NCBI GenBank assembly: GCA_964405375.1
Contig: CAYONQ010000002.1
Span: forward strand, 1 to 57,299
Origin: CAYONQ01 sp964405375
Lineage (GTDB): Bacteria; Planctomycetota; Phycisphaerae; Sedimentisphaerales; Anaerobacaceae
Length of the DNA: 57,299 nucleotides
Direction of reading: 5' to 3'
Part shown: in pieces, positions 44,093 to 52,890 of the stretch
How positions within the stretch are numbered: position 1 is the stretch's first letter
Layout: each line of letters starts with the position of its first letter
The notes under the pieces: generated by a model
Told to the model about the DNA's origin: nothing
Database searches by the model: none
Seen by the model: the letters and a program-made list of their open reading frames with translations, nothing else
Translations under genes and position numbers: made by a program

Positions 44093-44680
44093 CACCATTT
44101 TGACATCTGCGGTTTTTTGGGGATAAAAATGAGGGTTGGGAGCCCCCTTTGGAATAGGTTCGACAAGCTCACTACAGGTTGGGTTTGTTTTGGCTTCGAA
44201 TTGGGTTTGATTGGGTTTGAATTGGCTTTGAATTGGGTTTGTTTTTCCGGTGTCTGCGAAAGCATTTATTTTCATAACCCCCTGTGTAAGCTTCACTTAC
44301 GTTCATTTCGGCATTTGGCAAATTGGGTTTGTTTTGCATAAAAGACTCGTATCTCGATACTCGATACTCATTAGTGTAAAGTGGGCTAAAGTGCCTAAAG
44401 TGAGCTAAAGTTGGAATCTCTCCACAGGACGCCCAATGGCGGATTCTGGATATTCGATGCTTGTGAATGGTTAAATGGTTCATTGGTAATTCCCCTAGGG
44501 GCTGGCAATCAGGTGGGTATTTTAACACCCCTGCACTACGAGAGTACAGGGTTAATATTATACCAAATTTCGGGCAAAAATCAAGGAAAAAACGAATAAA
44601 AAGAATTTACCGCAGAGAACGCAGATTCCTTTCTACTCTGTCGGGATGGCAGGTTACCCTTATGTATATAAGTATAGCGG
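44093..44680. repeat. Gene-free spacer with AATTGGGTTTG and CTCGATA word repeats
   Basis: 588 bases without a credible gene. A cluster of AATTGGGTTTG-type units (about 44176-44245, with a further unit near 44330) and a CTCGTATCTCGATACTCGATACTC string (44345-44370) are the main structures. AAGTGGGCTAAAGTGCCTAAAGTGAGCTAAAG (three GCTAAAGTG-like words, 44380-44411) follows. Near 44607-44650 there are CGCAGAGAACGCAGATTC and CTGTCGGGATGGCAG strings that recur elsewhere in the window. Confidence 0.75.
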
Positions 44681-46633
44681 TTAGCTTGGACCTGAAGGGG
44701 TTGGTTGCTTCTTCCATTGTTTGAATTCTATTTTGCCGTCTTTTGTTTTTTCCATTACTGACATGTTATTGATATCATCATTTAAGATTAAATGACCTGT
44801 GGCATCAGCTTCTCCGGTTAGTAAAGTTGGAGCTTCTTTCCCTTCAATAATTCTAATGTTATATTTTCCCCCCAAGCCCTCAAATGTCCCTTCAATACTT
44901 ATATTTTGAAACTTTTTCTCTGGTTCAGATGTGGGAATACCAACTTTAGCGGCTAGAAGTGAAGACAGAAAGCTTTGATCAGTTTCTTTTTGAATCTTTA
45001 TATTAAATGACTTTGTACTTTCATCATAGTTTAATTTTCCATTACCCCACGGAGTTTCCCAAGTTCCTTCTATTTGGTTTTTACTTACAGTTTTATCTGA
45101 ACATAAAGCTTCTGAATATCTAACTCTGTACCGACTTTCTTTTCTTGCTTCTGTCAAGAATGTCTTTTCTTGCTTGTTTTCACTCTCTAATAGATCTTTT
45201 AGCTTTTGTTGAGCACTGCCGACTCTCGGTTGTGCTTCAGTTTCACGATTTATCAGAGTATTTGCTCTTTCTAGTTGTTCTCTGGCTTTATTAACAAAAC
45301 CTGCGTCTAAGTACTTATGAGCAAGATTTCCCATAGCCATGACGCTATCATTATCAGCCGCTTTGAGGTAACTCTCAGCACTTTTGCCAATAAGCTTGAG
45401 ATGATCGTAAGAGACACCCAAGTTGTTCAGTCTGGAGCTCTTTCTCGTTAGCTTTTTGTAATGCAATAATGCTAATTTTTCATTATTATTGTTGCTATAA
45501 GCATAGGCTAAATTAAATCGAAGTTTTGTATTATATGGTTCAATATCCAAAGCTGCTTCACTGTGTGTAAAAAATCTATCAATTTCACCATTTTCCTTGA
45601 ATATTCTTGCCATCGCCTCTACTATTTTTGCCTTTTGCTCCGCAAGAACAGAATCAAAGAGCAGCTTATTCAGCATACTGATAGCATCTTTATATTTATC
45701 ATCTAAACTAAGACACACAGCGGCTTGAACATATGCATCAACTAGCCCCTTCCTTTCGTCTGCATCATTTTTGTTATATTTGTCCTTAGCAAGCAGGAAG
45801 GTCTCTTCTGCTTTTCTAAATTCCCCTATATCTTTGTAGTAATATGCAAGTTGCTTAATCACACGGGGATTGTCCTCGTTTTCTTGTGCCAATTTCTGAA
45901 ATTTATCAAAGGCATTACTATCACCAAGTAAATGGGATTTTCGAAGAAGAAAAGCACGATATGGGACTTTATCTTCCTCCTCAACAACTTCCTGAACTTC
46001 TTTGTCAAATATTTTCTGTGCTTCTACAAAATTTTCATCATCAAATAATGCTTGGTAAAACTTATTAAGCGCTACATTTTTTCTATATTCAGTTTCTTGC
46101 TTTGGTTCTCCCTCCTGTTCTTCCAACTTAGTACCATCAAGCTGTTTGTTTTCTTCCGTTGTTTTCTCGACCACTCCTCCTGCAATCTTGGTCTTTACGT
46201 CATTGATTATTTCACTTAATTTCGTGAAATTTTCTTCTATGGAATTTCTCTTAAATGGAATGTATTCTATATTTCCTTGGAGTTTTGGAAAGCCACGAAC
46301 TCCATCTTCTACTAATAAAACTAATCCTCTATTAGAGCCTATCGCAAAGCCAGATTCCTGAATCACCCAGTTAGAAGTTGAGTACTCTTTGATTTTTCTT
46401 GGGTTACAAAACCATGCTATCTTCTCTTTTTGACAAATTGGCTTATCACAAGTGAAAACCCCTACAAAAATCTCACATTCCAAGATTAAATCTGTGATTT
46501 TCTCATCAATTGATTTACTCCTCGCTTTTTTGGCACCTATGCATTTTATATCGTGCGCTTCTATATGTTCTACGATCTTTTGTATCAGCGAGTCATACTT
46601 TTCGTCAAAATCACGCCCAATAAATGCTTTCAT
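44681..46633 (-). CDS. TIR-like domain protein with TPR repeats, candidate defence protein
   Basis: 650 residues. Residues 1-150 resemble the TIR-like/nucleotide-binding fold: MKAFIGRDFDEKYDSLIQ, ILECEIFVGVFTCD, SNWVIQESGFAIGSNRGLVL. The Glu in QESGFAIG is at the place of the TIR NADase glutamate. A Lys/Glu linker (150-190) leads to about eight TPR-like helical repeats (195-470). A C-terminal beta-rich region (about 515-640) contains SIEGTFEGLGGKYNIRIIEG. TIR plus repeat domains are common in antiphage and abortive systems; here that role is inferred. The gene stands alone between repeat-rich spacers, with lower GC than its neighbours, suggesting transfer. Confidence 0.7.
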   Translation of the reverse strand: MKAFIGRDFDEKYDSLIQKIVEHIEAHDIKCIGAKKARSKSIDEKITDLILECEIFVGVFTCDKPICQKEKIAWFCNPRKIKEYSTSNWVIQESGFAIGSNRGLVLLVEDGVRGFPKLQGNIEYIPFKRNSIEENFTKLSEIINDVKTKIAGGVVEKTTEENKQLDGTKLEEQEGEPKQETEYRKNVALNKFYQALFDDENFVEAQKIFDKEVQEVVEEEDKVPYRAFLLRKSHLLGDSNAFDKFQKLAQENEDNPRVIKQLAYYYKDIGEFRKAEETFLLAKDKYNKNDADERKGLVDAYVQAAVCLSLDDKYKDAISMLNKLLFDSVLAEQKAKIVEAMARIFKENGEIDRFFTHSEAALDIEPYNTKLRFNLAYAYSNNNNEKLALLHYKKLTRKSSRLNNLGVSYDHLKLIGKSAESYLKAADNDSVMAMGNLAHKYLDAGFVNKAREQLERANTLINRETEAQPRVGSAQQKLKDLLESENKQEKTFLTEARKESRYRVRYSEALCSDKTVSKNQIEGTWETPWGNGKLNYDESTKSFNIKIQKETDQSFLSSLLAAKVGIPTSEPEKKFQNISIEGTFEGLGGKYNIRIIEGKEAPTLLTGEADATGHLILNDDINNMSVMEKTKDGKIEFKQWKKQPTPSGPS

Positions 46634-46996
46634 CTGCTAGTCCTTCTAAATAGTTCTGACTAACGTTACCCGTAATTTATCACTCAGCCCGCCTTTGGCG
46701 GAATACCAATACTTGTCCTGAGTTCACTTGTCCCAAGCAGCGCTGAGGGAATCGAAGGAATCAATTATCCTGCCGCCCCGGTTGTTTTCCCTAAGCTCGC
46801 TTGATTTGTAATTATACGGATTTTGGACGAAGGTTTCAAGGGTTTATTTGGATTCCTGCTCCCGTAAGGGATAAATTCCGCAGGAATGACCCTGCGTCGC
46901 CGTGCCGGCGACGGCTAAACAACCCCCACCGCAGGGGTGGGTAAAACCACAAAAAATCCCCCCACCGCAGGGGTGGGGGCTAAATCGGAAAAAATT
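46634..46996. repeat. Spacer with two CCCCC...GGGGG hairpin copies
   Basis: 363 bases with no gene. Two hairpins of the CCCC-stem/CTAAAT family lie at 46917-46948 and 46957-46984. Earlier in the spacer are a CCCGCC...GGCGGAAT string (about 46687) and GCGCTGAGGGAATCGAAGG, word-like elements similar to others in the window. Confidence 0.7.
46950..46979 (-). terminator. Rho-independent terminator of the etf operon
   Basis: On the minus strand: GCCCCCACC, loop, GGTGGGGGG followed by ATTTTTTG. The strong G/C stem with six T residues lies 20 bases after the ETF-QO stop codon. It is built from a copy of the CCCCC...GGGGG-CTAAAT repeat, so a dispersed repeat seems to serve as terminator. Confidence 0.7.
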
Positions 46997-48667
46997 TTAC
47001 ATTCTTTTGTAACGTGGGCCGCCGGTGGGTTCGGGGACGGTCCACCTGATATTGTCAAAGGGACACTTCCGCTGGCAGGTCTTGCAGTGCAGACAGTTCG
47101 AGGGATTGGCGGGGATTACTTCGCCGTGCACCGTCTCATAAACGCCGGCGGGACAGAATGTAATGCAGGGACTGTCAAAGGCCGGCGTGCATTGGGTCTT
47201 GCAGACGGCTGAGTCCAGAATCGTCAGGTGCGACGGCTGGTCTTCGCGGTGGGCGGTGGCGGCCATTGCGATAAAGGTATCTTTATCAAACTGCTGATTC
47301 GGCTTGAGGCGGTATCGAGCGGTCATCATCATCTTATAGTCCTCTTCAATCTTAAATTTCGGCAGCAGACCGCCGAGGACCGATAGCGGCATTCCGAGCG
47401 AAGGGCCGAGCTTTGCGATTGTCTGGCGGAAGTTTTTTGCCGATTTCATTTCGGCGGCAACATTCGAGGCGTTAATCAGGTCGGTGTATTTTGCTGCCGC
47501 CAGCTCGGGGTTATCGAAGGTTTCGGTGATTGCCTTTGCGGCCTGGATGCCTGAATCGATGGCGTTGTGCAGGCCCTTGATTTTGAGCATATTGACGAAG
47601 CCGGCGCTATCGCCGAGAATCATCACGTTGGCCTTGCCTATAGTACCGGTTTGCGGGTCTTTCGGGACGGCGTAGTATCCACCTTCGGGAATCATCTTTG
47701 CGCCTGCTTCCACGATGGTGCCGCCTTCGATAAACTGCCTTACGAAGCTGTGCTGCTTGAAATTGGTCAGTGCATCCTGCGGATTGAAATCACAATACCT
47801 CCAGTCGGCGCCGACAATCATCCCGACGGCGATATGGTCGTCTTCACCGGGATAGCAGATGCCGCCGCCGAACATTGCAGGGCCGACCAGCGGTGTCCAT
47901 ATCGGGAAACCCATAGCGTGGACAACACGTCCTGAGCCGAATTTTTCATACTGACGGCTATCTACCTTTATAAGCTCCTTGACGCCGAGCGAGTAAAGCT
48001 GGGGACATTGCCGCTTGAGCCCTGCTTTTTCTATAAATTTTTCCGTCAGAAGGCCGTCGCAGCCCTCGGCGAGGACGATGAAGTCGGCGTATATTGTTTC
48101 GCCTTCGAGGAAGTTCGGCTGTTTATCGCCGTTTTTATCGAGTCCCTGGTCAACGAGCTTGACGGCTTTTGCCATACCGGCTGATTCGTTTAAAATAATG
48201 TCCTCAGCGGCGAAGCCGGACAATACCTCTGCGCCGAGGTCTTTTGCAATTTGGCCCAGCCATTTTGTCAGCTTGCTTATCGAGATGATGTAATCGCCTT
48301 TGTGGAGCATTTGGCCTGGGCCTAATCCGAGCATTGCGGCAAGTTTGATTGCAAACAGGATGTTAAACGACAGCTTCTTTCCCAGAAGGAACATTACGTT
48401 TTCTTTATCGACTTTCTTTGCCAGCGCCTCTTTTGCGGCGGGGGTATCCCGCCAAGCCGGCACAGCGGAGTCCAGGAGGGTATGGAGCGGCTCGGCTTCC
48501 AAGACCGCGCCGGAGAGATTGTGATTTCCGAGGTCGGCGGCTTTTTCTATAACGCAGACATCGAGAGCCGGCCTTTTGGCCTTTAGCTGTATCGCGGTCG
48601 CCAGGCCGGCAGGGCCGGCACCAATCACCAGAACCGATACTTTGTTGTGATTTTTGTTATTTGACAC
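46997..48667 (-). CDS. Electron transfer flavoprotein-quinone oxidoreductase
   Basis: 556 residues. The N-terminal FAD-binding motif is VLVIGAGPAGLATAIQL. ETF-QO segments include NHNLSGAVLE, ILGDSAGFVNMLKIKGLHNA and the quinone-binding middle region. The C-terminal [4Fe-4S] domain has CPAGVYE and CLHCKTCQRKCPFDNIRWTVPEP. It passes electrons from reduced ETF to the membrane quinone pool, e.g. during fatty-acid or amino-acid oxidation. It starts 3 bases after the fused ETF gene on the same strand, so the two form an operon. Confidence 0.95.
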   Translation of the reverse strand: MSNNKNHNKVSVLVIGAGPAGLATAIQLKAKRPALDVCVIEKAADLGNHNLSGAVLEAEPLHTLLDSAVPAWRDTPAAKEALAKKVDKENVMFLLGKKLSFNILFAIKLAAMLGLGPGQMLHKGDYIISISKLTKWLGQIAKDLGAEVLSGFAAEDIILNESAGMAKAVKLVDQGLDKNGDKQPNFLEGETIYADFIVLAEGCDGLLTEKFIEKAGLKRQCPQLYSLGVKELIKVDSRQYEKFGSGRVVHAMGFPIWTPLVGPAMFGGGICYPGEDDHIAVGMIVGADWRYCDFNPQDALTNFKQHSFVRQFIEGGTIVEAGAKMIPEGGYYAVPKDPQTGTIGKANVMILGDSAGFVNMLKIKGLHNAIDSGIQAAKAITETFDNPELAAAKYTDLINASNVAAEMKSAKNFRQTIAKLGPSLGMPLSVLGGLLPKFKIEEDYKMMMTARYRLKPNQQFDKDTFIAMAATAHREDQPSHLTILDSAVCKTQCTPAFDSPCITFCPAGVYETVHGEVIPANPSNCLHCKTCQRKCPFDNIRWTVPEPTGGPRYKRM

Positions 48668-48670
48668 TTT

Positions 48671-50764
48671 TTATTTTGCCTCTAATGCCTGAACGAGCTG
48701 TGGGACAGTCTCTTCGACGGTTGCGACGATATAGTAATCGGACTGTTTAAATATCGGCGCGTTGGGGTCGGAGTTGACGGCGACGATGGTGTCGGCATTC
48801 GAGACGCCTATCATATGCTGAATGGCGCCGGATATTCCGAGCGCGATATAAAGTTTCGGTGCGACGGAGGTGCCGGTTTGACCTACCTGATGGGCCCGCT
48901 CGACAAAGCCCTGCTCGACGGCTGCGCGTGAAGCGCCTCTTTCAACCGGCGCATTTAGCTTTTGGGCCAGGCAGTTGCAAAGCGAGCCGACGAGCCGGTC
49001 GTAGTTATCGCGGCTGTGCATTCCTTTGCCGCCGCTGACAATCACCTCGACATTCAGGTTTACCTCGCCGACACCGAGTTCTGTTTTTATAATCTCCAAG
49101 CCAATATCGTCATCGGAGACGTCAATTTTGTGTTTGATAATTTTGCCTGTTCGCAAGGTGTCTGGGGACAACGGCTTCATAACGCCCGGCCTTGCGGTAG
49201 CCATTTGGGAGCTTGAATTTTTGGTGCAGATAGTTGCCATAACGTTTCCGCCCAATGCGGGGCGGGTCTGCAGAAGGACGGCGATTCGGCCTGTTCGTGA
49301 GCTGTCCCTGATATCCAGCGAGGTGCAGTCGGCGGTCAGCCCGCAGCCAAGGCGGTACGAGACCATCGGCGCCAGCATCCTGCCCTGCGGGGTTGCGGCG
49401 AAGAGGGCGATTTGCGGTGCGTATTTTTTTATGCAATCGGCAACGGCCTTGCGGTATGCGGTCGGGTCGAAATCGGCCAGCAGTTTGTCCTCGATGATGT
49501 AGATGCTGTCTGCGCCGGCGGCAATTAAGTCTTTTGCCATCGGCTCGGTGTCCCAGCCGGCCAAACATACACCTACGTCGGTCTGCAGGGAATCAGCCAG
49601 CCAGCGGGCGGCGCCGATAAGCTCAAATGTCGCCGGATGTATAGTGCTGCGGCTTTGCTCGGCGACGACCCAGACCTCACCCTGAAAGCTGGGCTTGGTC
49701 AGCTTCAAGCCGTCCAACATATCCTCCAGCGCCTTTTTGTGGAAATGCTCAGCCGCAGCATCAAGGACCTTTGTTTTAATATACTCATCAATCCGGCTAA
49801 CGTCGCTGACGCCTAACATCCTGAGCGTGTCGGCTAAAATCCTGAAATCTTCGTTTTCTTTTTTTGTCGCCTCGAAACTTCTGTCCAATTTATCCGTCCG
49901 TTCGCTCGGCAGGATATAACGGTCTGTTTGACCAGTACTGCTGCCGGTCTCGCTGCCTGCGGTCTTGAAGCTGTCGATGAGCAGTTTAGCTAATGATTTT
50001 GTATCGCCGAGCCGTTTGCACTTTCTCGTGCTTTTGCCGGGGGGGAATACCCTGATTACGCTTGTCTTCGAGCCGGCAACGCCGATATGCGTCGCCTTGA
50101 TGTCATCGGCTGTCCAGCGAATAATCTCGGCTTTGTTCGCCCGCCGGGTTGCGGCAAACGTTGCAAACAGCGGGTATTCGTATTTGGCAACGGTGATTAC
50201 GGCAGGGGGGGTCTTGGCGGCGACCACCTGGCTACCACCGCTGATAATACGGGTGAACTCAAATCGGCTGTTCCTGAATTCGGCGTCGGTAACATAAGCG
50301 ATACAGGGCAGGGCCAGCTCTTCGGCAATCTGGGGCGGCACCTGGGCGGTGTCACCATCCACCGACTGCATTCCGCAAACGACGTAATAATCAGCGTCTG
50401 CGTTAAGGATTTCCCTGACTATTTTTCTAACGGCGAAGGCAAGCGGATTTGCCGTTGCCACTGTGTCCGCCCCGCCGAGTGCCTTGTCGGTCAAAAGGAC
50501 CACCGTATCGGCACAACGGCTGAGTGCGTATCGCAAGACCTCTTCGGCCATCGGCGGGCCCATAGTCAGACAGATGATTTTGCCGTTTCTGTCGGAGCTG
50601 TCCCGCCTCATCTGATTCGCAAAGGCCAGTGCCTGCGTGTCCAGCTCGTTGATTACGCTGGCCAGGCGGGTGCGGATGAGCGTGCCGGTATTGGGGTCGA
50701 ACGCATTGTCGGTAATCTGCGTTACGTCAGGGACCTGTTTCAACAAGACTATGTAATTGCTCAT
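48671..50764 (-). CDS. Fused electron transfer flavoprotein, beta plus alpha subunits
   Basis: 697 residues. Residues about 1-260 are EtfB (MSNYIVLLKQVPDVTQI, DYYVVCGMQSVDGDTAQVPP, the start of an AMP-binding site). A linker of about 115 residues follows. Residues about 380-697 are EtfA: VWVVAEQSRSTIHPATFELI, then the FAD-binding C-terminal region with VIVSGGKGMHSRDNYD, VGQTGTSVAPKLYIALGISG and IVAVNSDPNAPIFKQSDYYIV. Subunits are normally separate genes. The frame is open throughout. An ACATACGACATACGATATACG word repeat touches the start codon, leaving no ribosome-binding site. It transfers electrons from dehydrogenases to the adjacent ETF-QO. Confidence 0.93.
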   Translation of the reverse strand: MSNYIVLLKQVPDVTQITDNAFDPNTGTLIRTRLASVINELDTQALAFANQMRRDSSDRNGKIICLTMGPPMAEEVLRYALSRCADTVVLLTDKALGGADTVATANPLAFAVRKIVREILNADADYYVVCGMQSVDGDTAQVPPQIAEELALPCIAYVTDAEFRNSRFEFTRIISGGSQVVAAKTPPAVITVAKYEYPLFATFAATRRANKAEIIRWTADDIKATHIGVAGSKTSVIRVFPPGKSTRKCKRLGDTKSLAKLLIDSFKTAGSETGSSTGQTDRYILPSERTDKLDRSFEATKKENEDFRILADTLRMLGVSDVSRIDEYIKTKVLDAAAEHFHKKALEDMLDGLKLTKPSFQGEVWVVAEQSRSTIHPATFELIGAARWLADSLQTDVGVCLAGWDTEPMAKDLIAAGADSIYIIEDKLLADFDPTAYRKAVADCIKKYAPQIALFAATPQGRMLAPMVSYRLGCGLTADCTSLDIRDSSRTGRIAVLLQTRPALGGNVMATICTKNSSSQMATARPGVMKPLSPDTLRTGKIIKHKIDVSDDDIGLEIIKTELGVGEVNLNVEVIVSGGKGMHSRDNYDRLVGSLCNCLAQKLNAPVERGASRAAVEQGFVERAHQVGQTGTSVAPKLYIALGISGAIQHMIGVSNADTIVAVNSDPNAPIFKQSDYYIVATVEETVPQLVQALEAK

Positions 50765-50765
50765 A

Positions 50766-50803
50766 TTTCGTATTTCGTATATCGTATGTCGTATGTCGGC
50801 AAC
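50766..50803. repeat. TCGTATTTCGTATATCGTATGTCG word repeat at the etf start
   Basis: About five units of (T)TCGTAT(T/A/G) directly upstream of the etf start codon (which is on the minus strand). The array replaces the position where a ribosome-binding site would be. It belongs to the same word-like repeat class as those at 2259, 27287, 30881, 33147, 44345 and 51641. Confidence 0.75.
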
Positions 50804-51016
50804 GAAAACAGATAAGATACATTACCGTCCAATGTGTGTCAAACAAAGTGGTGCGAATCCGCTTTTTTATGGTATTATTTTGCGTGAGACACTATCGCAG
50901 TGGAAAAATTTGATTTATGACTTGTCCCGGCCTGCGAAATAGTGTTTAATCTCCGTTTCTATTGTAAGAGAAATGAGTGCAAGCAGGTTAAGTTAGTTTT
51001 GTCGAGGTGAATTGAG

Positions 51017-51643
51017 ATGGCGGATTTGAAGGCGTTGGCCGATGCGATTATCAAGGGCGACCAGAATTCTGCGGTGGAAATCACGCGGTCGGCCATTGAG
51101 GAGGGTACGAAAGCCAAGACCATTCTTGATAACGGGTTAATTGCGGGTATGGACGTTGTCGGCGCCCGCTTCAAGAAGAATGAGATTTACATACCCGAGG
51201 TGCTCATATCTGCGCGGGCAATGAAGATGGCGATGGGGCTTCTCGAGCCGGAGCTTACCAGGGCAGGCGTCGAGCCAATCGGGAAATTTCTGATAGGCAC
51301 CATGCGGGGCGATTTGCACGATATCGGGAAAAACCTGGTGGCTATGATGCTGAAGGGCGCCGGCTTTGAGGTTATCGACCTCGGTGTCGATATTTCGGCT
51401 GAAAAGTTCGTCCAGCACGCCCAAGCCACGGGTGCGCAGTTGGTTGGAATGAGCGCTCTTTTGACCACAACGATGACCGGTATGGAGAGGACCATAAAGG
51501 CACTGAAGGAGGCCGGTGTTTCGGCCAAGATTATGATAGGCGGCGCACCGGTAACTCAGAATTATGCCGACAAGATTGGCGCCGATGGTTATGCCGCCGA
51601 TGCCGCCTCGGCGGTCGATATGGCGAAGGTGCTGGTGGCGTGA
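51017..51643 (+). CDS. Corrinoid (cobalamin-binding) methyltransferase partner protein
   Basis: 208 residues. An N-terminal helical cap (residues 1-85, KALADAIIKGDQNSAVEITR) is followed by the B12-binding Rossmann domain with GTMRGDLHDIGKNLVAMML (DxHxxG; His is the lower axial ligand) and GMSALLTTTM. The C-terminal IGGAPVTQNYADKIGADGY is typical. The layout is that of MtbC/MttC-like corrinoid proteins, which carry methyl groups for methyltransferases. No methyltransferase or reactivating protein is next to it, so its partner lies elsewhere. Confidence 0.92.
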   Translation: MADLKALADAIIKGDQNSAVEITRSAIEEGTKAKTILDNGLIAGMDVVGARFKKNEIYIPEVLISARAMKMAMGLLEPELTRAGVEPIGKFLIGTMRGDLHDIGKNLVAMMLKGAGFEVIDLGVDISAEKFVQHAQATGAQLVGMSALLTTTMTGMERTIKALKEAGVSAKIMIGGAPVTQNYADKIGADGYAADAASAVDMAKVLVA

Positions 51644-51690
51644 TTCGTGACTCGTGATTCGTGAATTGTGGCTCGTGATTCGTAAATTGC
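51641..51690. repeat. CGTGATTCGTGACTCGTGATTCGTG word repeat
   Basis: About six imperfect units of (A/C)TCGTGA(T/C) directly after the corrinoid-protein stop codon. Followed by strings such as CACAGATTAACACTG and GATTTACACTGATTAACACC (to about 51755) of the same environmental word-like type. Confidence 0.75.
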
Positions 51691-51878
51691 CATAGAGACA
51701 CAGATTAACACTGTTCGAATCAGAGACGGATTTACACTGATTAACACCGCTTGATTTAAATTTTTAGATGCGGATGCCCGCTCTCATAGGCACAAGTTTC
51801 GCGGTCAAGCAAAAAGGGCTGCAAGCGTAATGCCCACAGCCCATCGGCAACAAATCAAATTTTTGTCACGTCAGCAAA

Positions 51879-52080
51879 TTAGTCCTCTACAATACTGGAT
51901 TGCAGCCAGTGGTCGGCTAATACGGCAAAATCAGCAGCGTCAACTATGCCGTCTTTGTTAATATCCGCTGGGTTTATGGGCTTATGCCTGCCACGAATCA
52001 GGATACAATCGGCTCCCTCAATAGGTGTCTCGTAAGGCGGCGGGTCTAATAAAACGCCGGTAAATCGATTTGTTATACGA
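51879..52080 (-). pseudogene. C-terminal remnant of a secreted protein with dockerin/EF-hand-like segment
   Basis: On the minus strand this frame ends in PADINKDGIVDAADFAVLAD, then HWLQSSIVED and stop at 51879. The DxNxDGxxDxxDFxxLAxxWL pattern is the planctomycete-type dockerin/calcium-binding tail found at the ends of many secreted proteins. Upstream sequence in the same frame (NRFTGVLLDPPPYETPIEG) continues into the nuclease-like gene from another frame, with no start codon. It is therefore a fragment left when the neighbouring gene was joined to it, not an intact gene. Confidence 0.65.
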
Positions 52081-52890
52081 CTATCTCCTTTGCCCTCTAA
52101 TCTTTTGATACTCTTCGTATGTTAGTTTTAGGAAACCATTCCGTGTCATCTTCCGCTTCAATACTCGAAAAAGGTCTACGGGAGGGTCATACATTTTGAA
52201 CGCTGTAAAGTTTATGTGGCACTTCGTACAATCCTTTACGGGATCCGCTGACAGGGTAACAGGGTATGAGAGCAGACTATAAAGTTCTTTTTCATAGCTG
52301 GTTTCAGGTTTCTTTTCCAAATAGTGATAGCTGACAACTGTAAATTCCCCTATCAACCAAGGATTCTCATACAGAACAATCACGGAGCCTTTGGGCAGAT
52401 ACTTGCCCAATCGAACATTTGTTCTAAACATTTTTACGTTTTCAAATTCGCTAAATTCTTTACCGTAAGCTATCTTGCGGTTATAAGATATAATTTTGTA
52501 AAGAGGCTTTTCAATCTGATTCTCTTTAATTTCGGGGGGTTCTGCTATCTCTATATTGAGTCTTTCTTCTTCTTTAAGGACAATAACATCTACGCCTAAT
52601 GAACGCACGAGGTCAGCTCCGTTATTATTCCAACATATAACAATGTATTCCTTGTCCTTGTCCATCTGCTTATCATGACCATGGGCGATAAAGTTTCCTG
52701 CTTCATACTCCAATTCTATCTGAACAATCTTATTTCTTTCCAGGTCAATTGCCGTACAATCGGGAAATGCTTTCTGTATGTTCAATATCTCATAGCCCAA
52801 TTCTTTTGAACAAATACTGAAAATATGACGTGTAAACTCTTCTTGACCAATCTCTGGTTTAGCGTACACAATTATTTTCTTTTTCGCCAT
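52081..52890 (-). CDS. Protein of unknown function, possible nuclease plus PUA/EVE-like domain
   Basis: 269 residues. The N-terminal third contains FPDCTAIDLERNKIVQIELE and DKEYIVICWNNN, a spacing like the PD-...-ExE core of restriction-endonuclease folds. The middle segment LGKYLPKGSVIVLYENPWLI followed by GEFTVVSYHYLE resembles PUA/EVE/ASCH-type domains that read modified bases or RNA. The C-terminal 70 residues carry CTKCH and basic helices. Together this could be a modification-dependent restriction enzyme, but neither domain is certain. The 3' end runs directly into a dockerin-like gene remnant. No neighbours suggest a partner. Confidence 0.5.
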   Translation of the reverse strand: MAKKKIIVYAKPEIGQEEFTRHIFSICSKELGYEILNIQKAFPDCTAIDLERNKIVQIELEYEAGNFIAHGHDKQMDKDKEYIVICWNNNGADLVRSLGVDVIVLKEEERLNIEIAEPPEIKENQIEKPLYKIISYNRKIAYGKEFSEFENVKMFRTNVRLGKYLPKGSVIVLYENPWLIGEFTVVSYHYLEKKPETSYEKELYSLLSYPVTLSADPVKDCTKCHINFTAFKMYDPPVDLFRVLKRKMTRNGFLKLTYEEYQKIRGQRR

